Part shown: one piece after another, positions 63,905 through 64,000 of the stretch
Position numbering within the stretch: the first letter of the stretch is position 1
Layout of the letters: each line of letters begins with the position of its first letter
Assembly: GCA_014529385.2 (NCBI GenBank)
Contig: CM043943.1
Span: forward strand, 98,142,855-98,206,854
Direction: 5' to 3'
Length of the DNA: 64,000 nucleotides
Source of the DNA: Adiantum capillus-veneris
Lineage: Eukaryota > Streptophyta > Polypodiopsida > Polypodiales > Pteridaceae
The notes under the pieces: generated by a model
Databases searched by the model: none
What the model saw: the letters and a program-made list of their open reading frames with translations, nothing else
What the model was told of the DNA's origin: nothing
Position numbers and translations under genes: made by a program

Positions 63905-64000
63905 TGTCACAACCTGCTGACGTGTCAAAGCCGTGAAGAATGGGGCCAACTTACAGATGTCTGCCGAGGGGTCTAAACCCTAAGAAGAACAAGTAACAGC
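63905..64000 (+). repeat. Gypsy-A 3' LTR (partial, cut by window end)
   Basis: Matches 33159-33254 with about seven differences. Includes the telobox aaaccctaa. Confidence 0.88.

Larger units (their letters stand above)
33159..64000 (+). mobile_element. Gypsy-A: OTA (Athila/Tat)-type Ty3/gypsy element carrying nested insertions
   Basis: 5' LTR from 33159 (TGTCACAACCTGCTGACG) and 3' LTR from 63905 with the same start, cut by the window end. Internal order: gag, protease, RT, RNase H, integrase, then a large third ORF. RT motifs (FMDGYSGYNQL, MPFGLCNAPATFQRCMM, FMDDF) are of the Athila/Tat kind. Gypsy-B (41240-56478, itself holding Gypsy-C), Copia-3 (about 58575-63075) and a hAT MITE (63344-63481) are inserted in it. 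Without them it would be roughly 11 kb. Many stops and frameshifts show it is inactive. A possible left target copy is GCCAA at 33154-33158; the right flank is outside the window. Confidence 0.9.

Noticed and set aside
1-64000. tRNA, rRNA or CRISPR features
   Set aside because: The only tRNA-like sequences are 12-16-base priming sites of retroelements. No cloverleaf or array of spaced identical repeats was seen.

Overview
The window is a repeat-dominated stretch of a land-plant nuclear genome. It holds nested Ty1/copia and Ty3/gypsy LTR retrotransposons, many copia priming sites matching the 3' end of initiator-Met tRNA, a chromodomain-bearing gypsy (chromovirus) and a gypsy of the Athila/Tat (OTA) type. 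I found no complete cellular gene, no tRNA or rRNA gene and no CRISPR array. The species cannot be fixed from the sequence. The gene-poor nesting suggests a large, TE-bloated genome.

Layout. (1) 1-9042: Copia-1, minus strand, left LTR cut by the window edge, split in its integrase by a short non-autonomous relative (Copia-1N, 2397-5941, TSD ATTGT). Copia-1 itself sits in the integrase C-terminus of a plus-strand gypsy (Gypsy-0, 9043 to about 11645). The Gypsy-0 reading frame continues past the integrase into a second retropepsin-like domain and a WVPK-repeat tail, and is interrupted by a 751-bp hAT-like element at 10280-11030. (2) 11646-13980: an unassigned 141-codon ORF, noncoding sequence, and another polypurine tract with LTR start at 13433. 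(3) About 13990-16590: Copia-2, minus strand, decayed and lacking reverse transcriptase. (4) 16591-23612: 7 kb without TE coding, with microsatellites and two possible cellular exons. (5) 23613-28589: a non-autonomous LTR element whose 3' LTR forms a 1.9-kb imperfect palindrome with an inverted LTR copy. (6) 28590-31544: a 64-bp minisatellite interrupted by a solo LTR (28757-30660, TSD AAGAT) with an internal 564-bp tandem duplication. (7) 31545-33158: LTR and gag remnants of a plus-strand gypsy. (8) 33159-64000: Gypsy-A, an OTA-type element over 30 kb long because of insertions. Its third, 3'-terminal ORF is split by Gypsy-B (41240-56478, TSD AAGGA). Gypsy-B is in turn split in its RT by the nearly intact chromovirus Gypsy-C (44922-53618, TSD CAAGA, one 1687-aa ORF). 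A truncated Copia-3 (about 58575-63075) and a 138-bp hAT MITE (63344-63481) sit in the 3' part of Gypsy-A, and its 3' LTR begins at 63905.

Relative age follows nesting. The two Gypsy-C LTRs differ at about five sites over 1476 bp by eye. Gypsy-B LTRs differ by a few percent. The visible ends of the Gypsy-A and Copia-1 LTRs differ more. Several insertions can be removed in silico at their target-site duplications with the interrupted reading frame kept, which supports both the boundaries and the reality of the unusual ORFs. The best leads for new biology are the post-integrase protease/WVPK protein of Gypsy-0, the roughly 900-codon third ORF of Gypsy-A, Copia-1N sharing all cis signals with the element it invaded, and the exchange of LTR modules between gypsy lineages.
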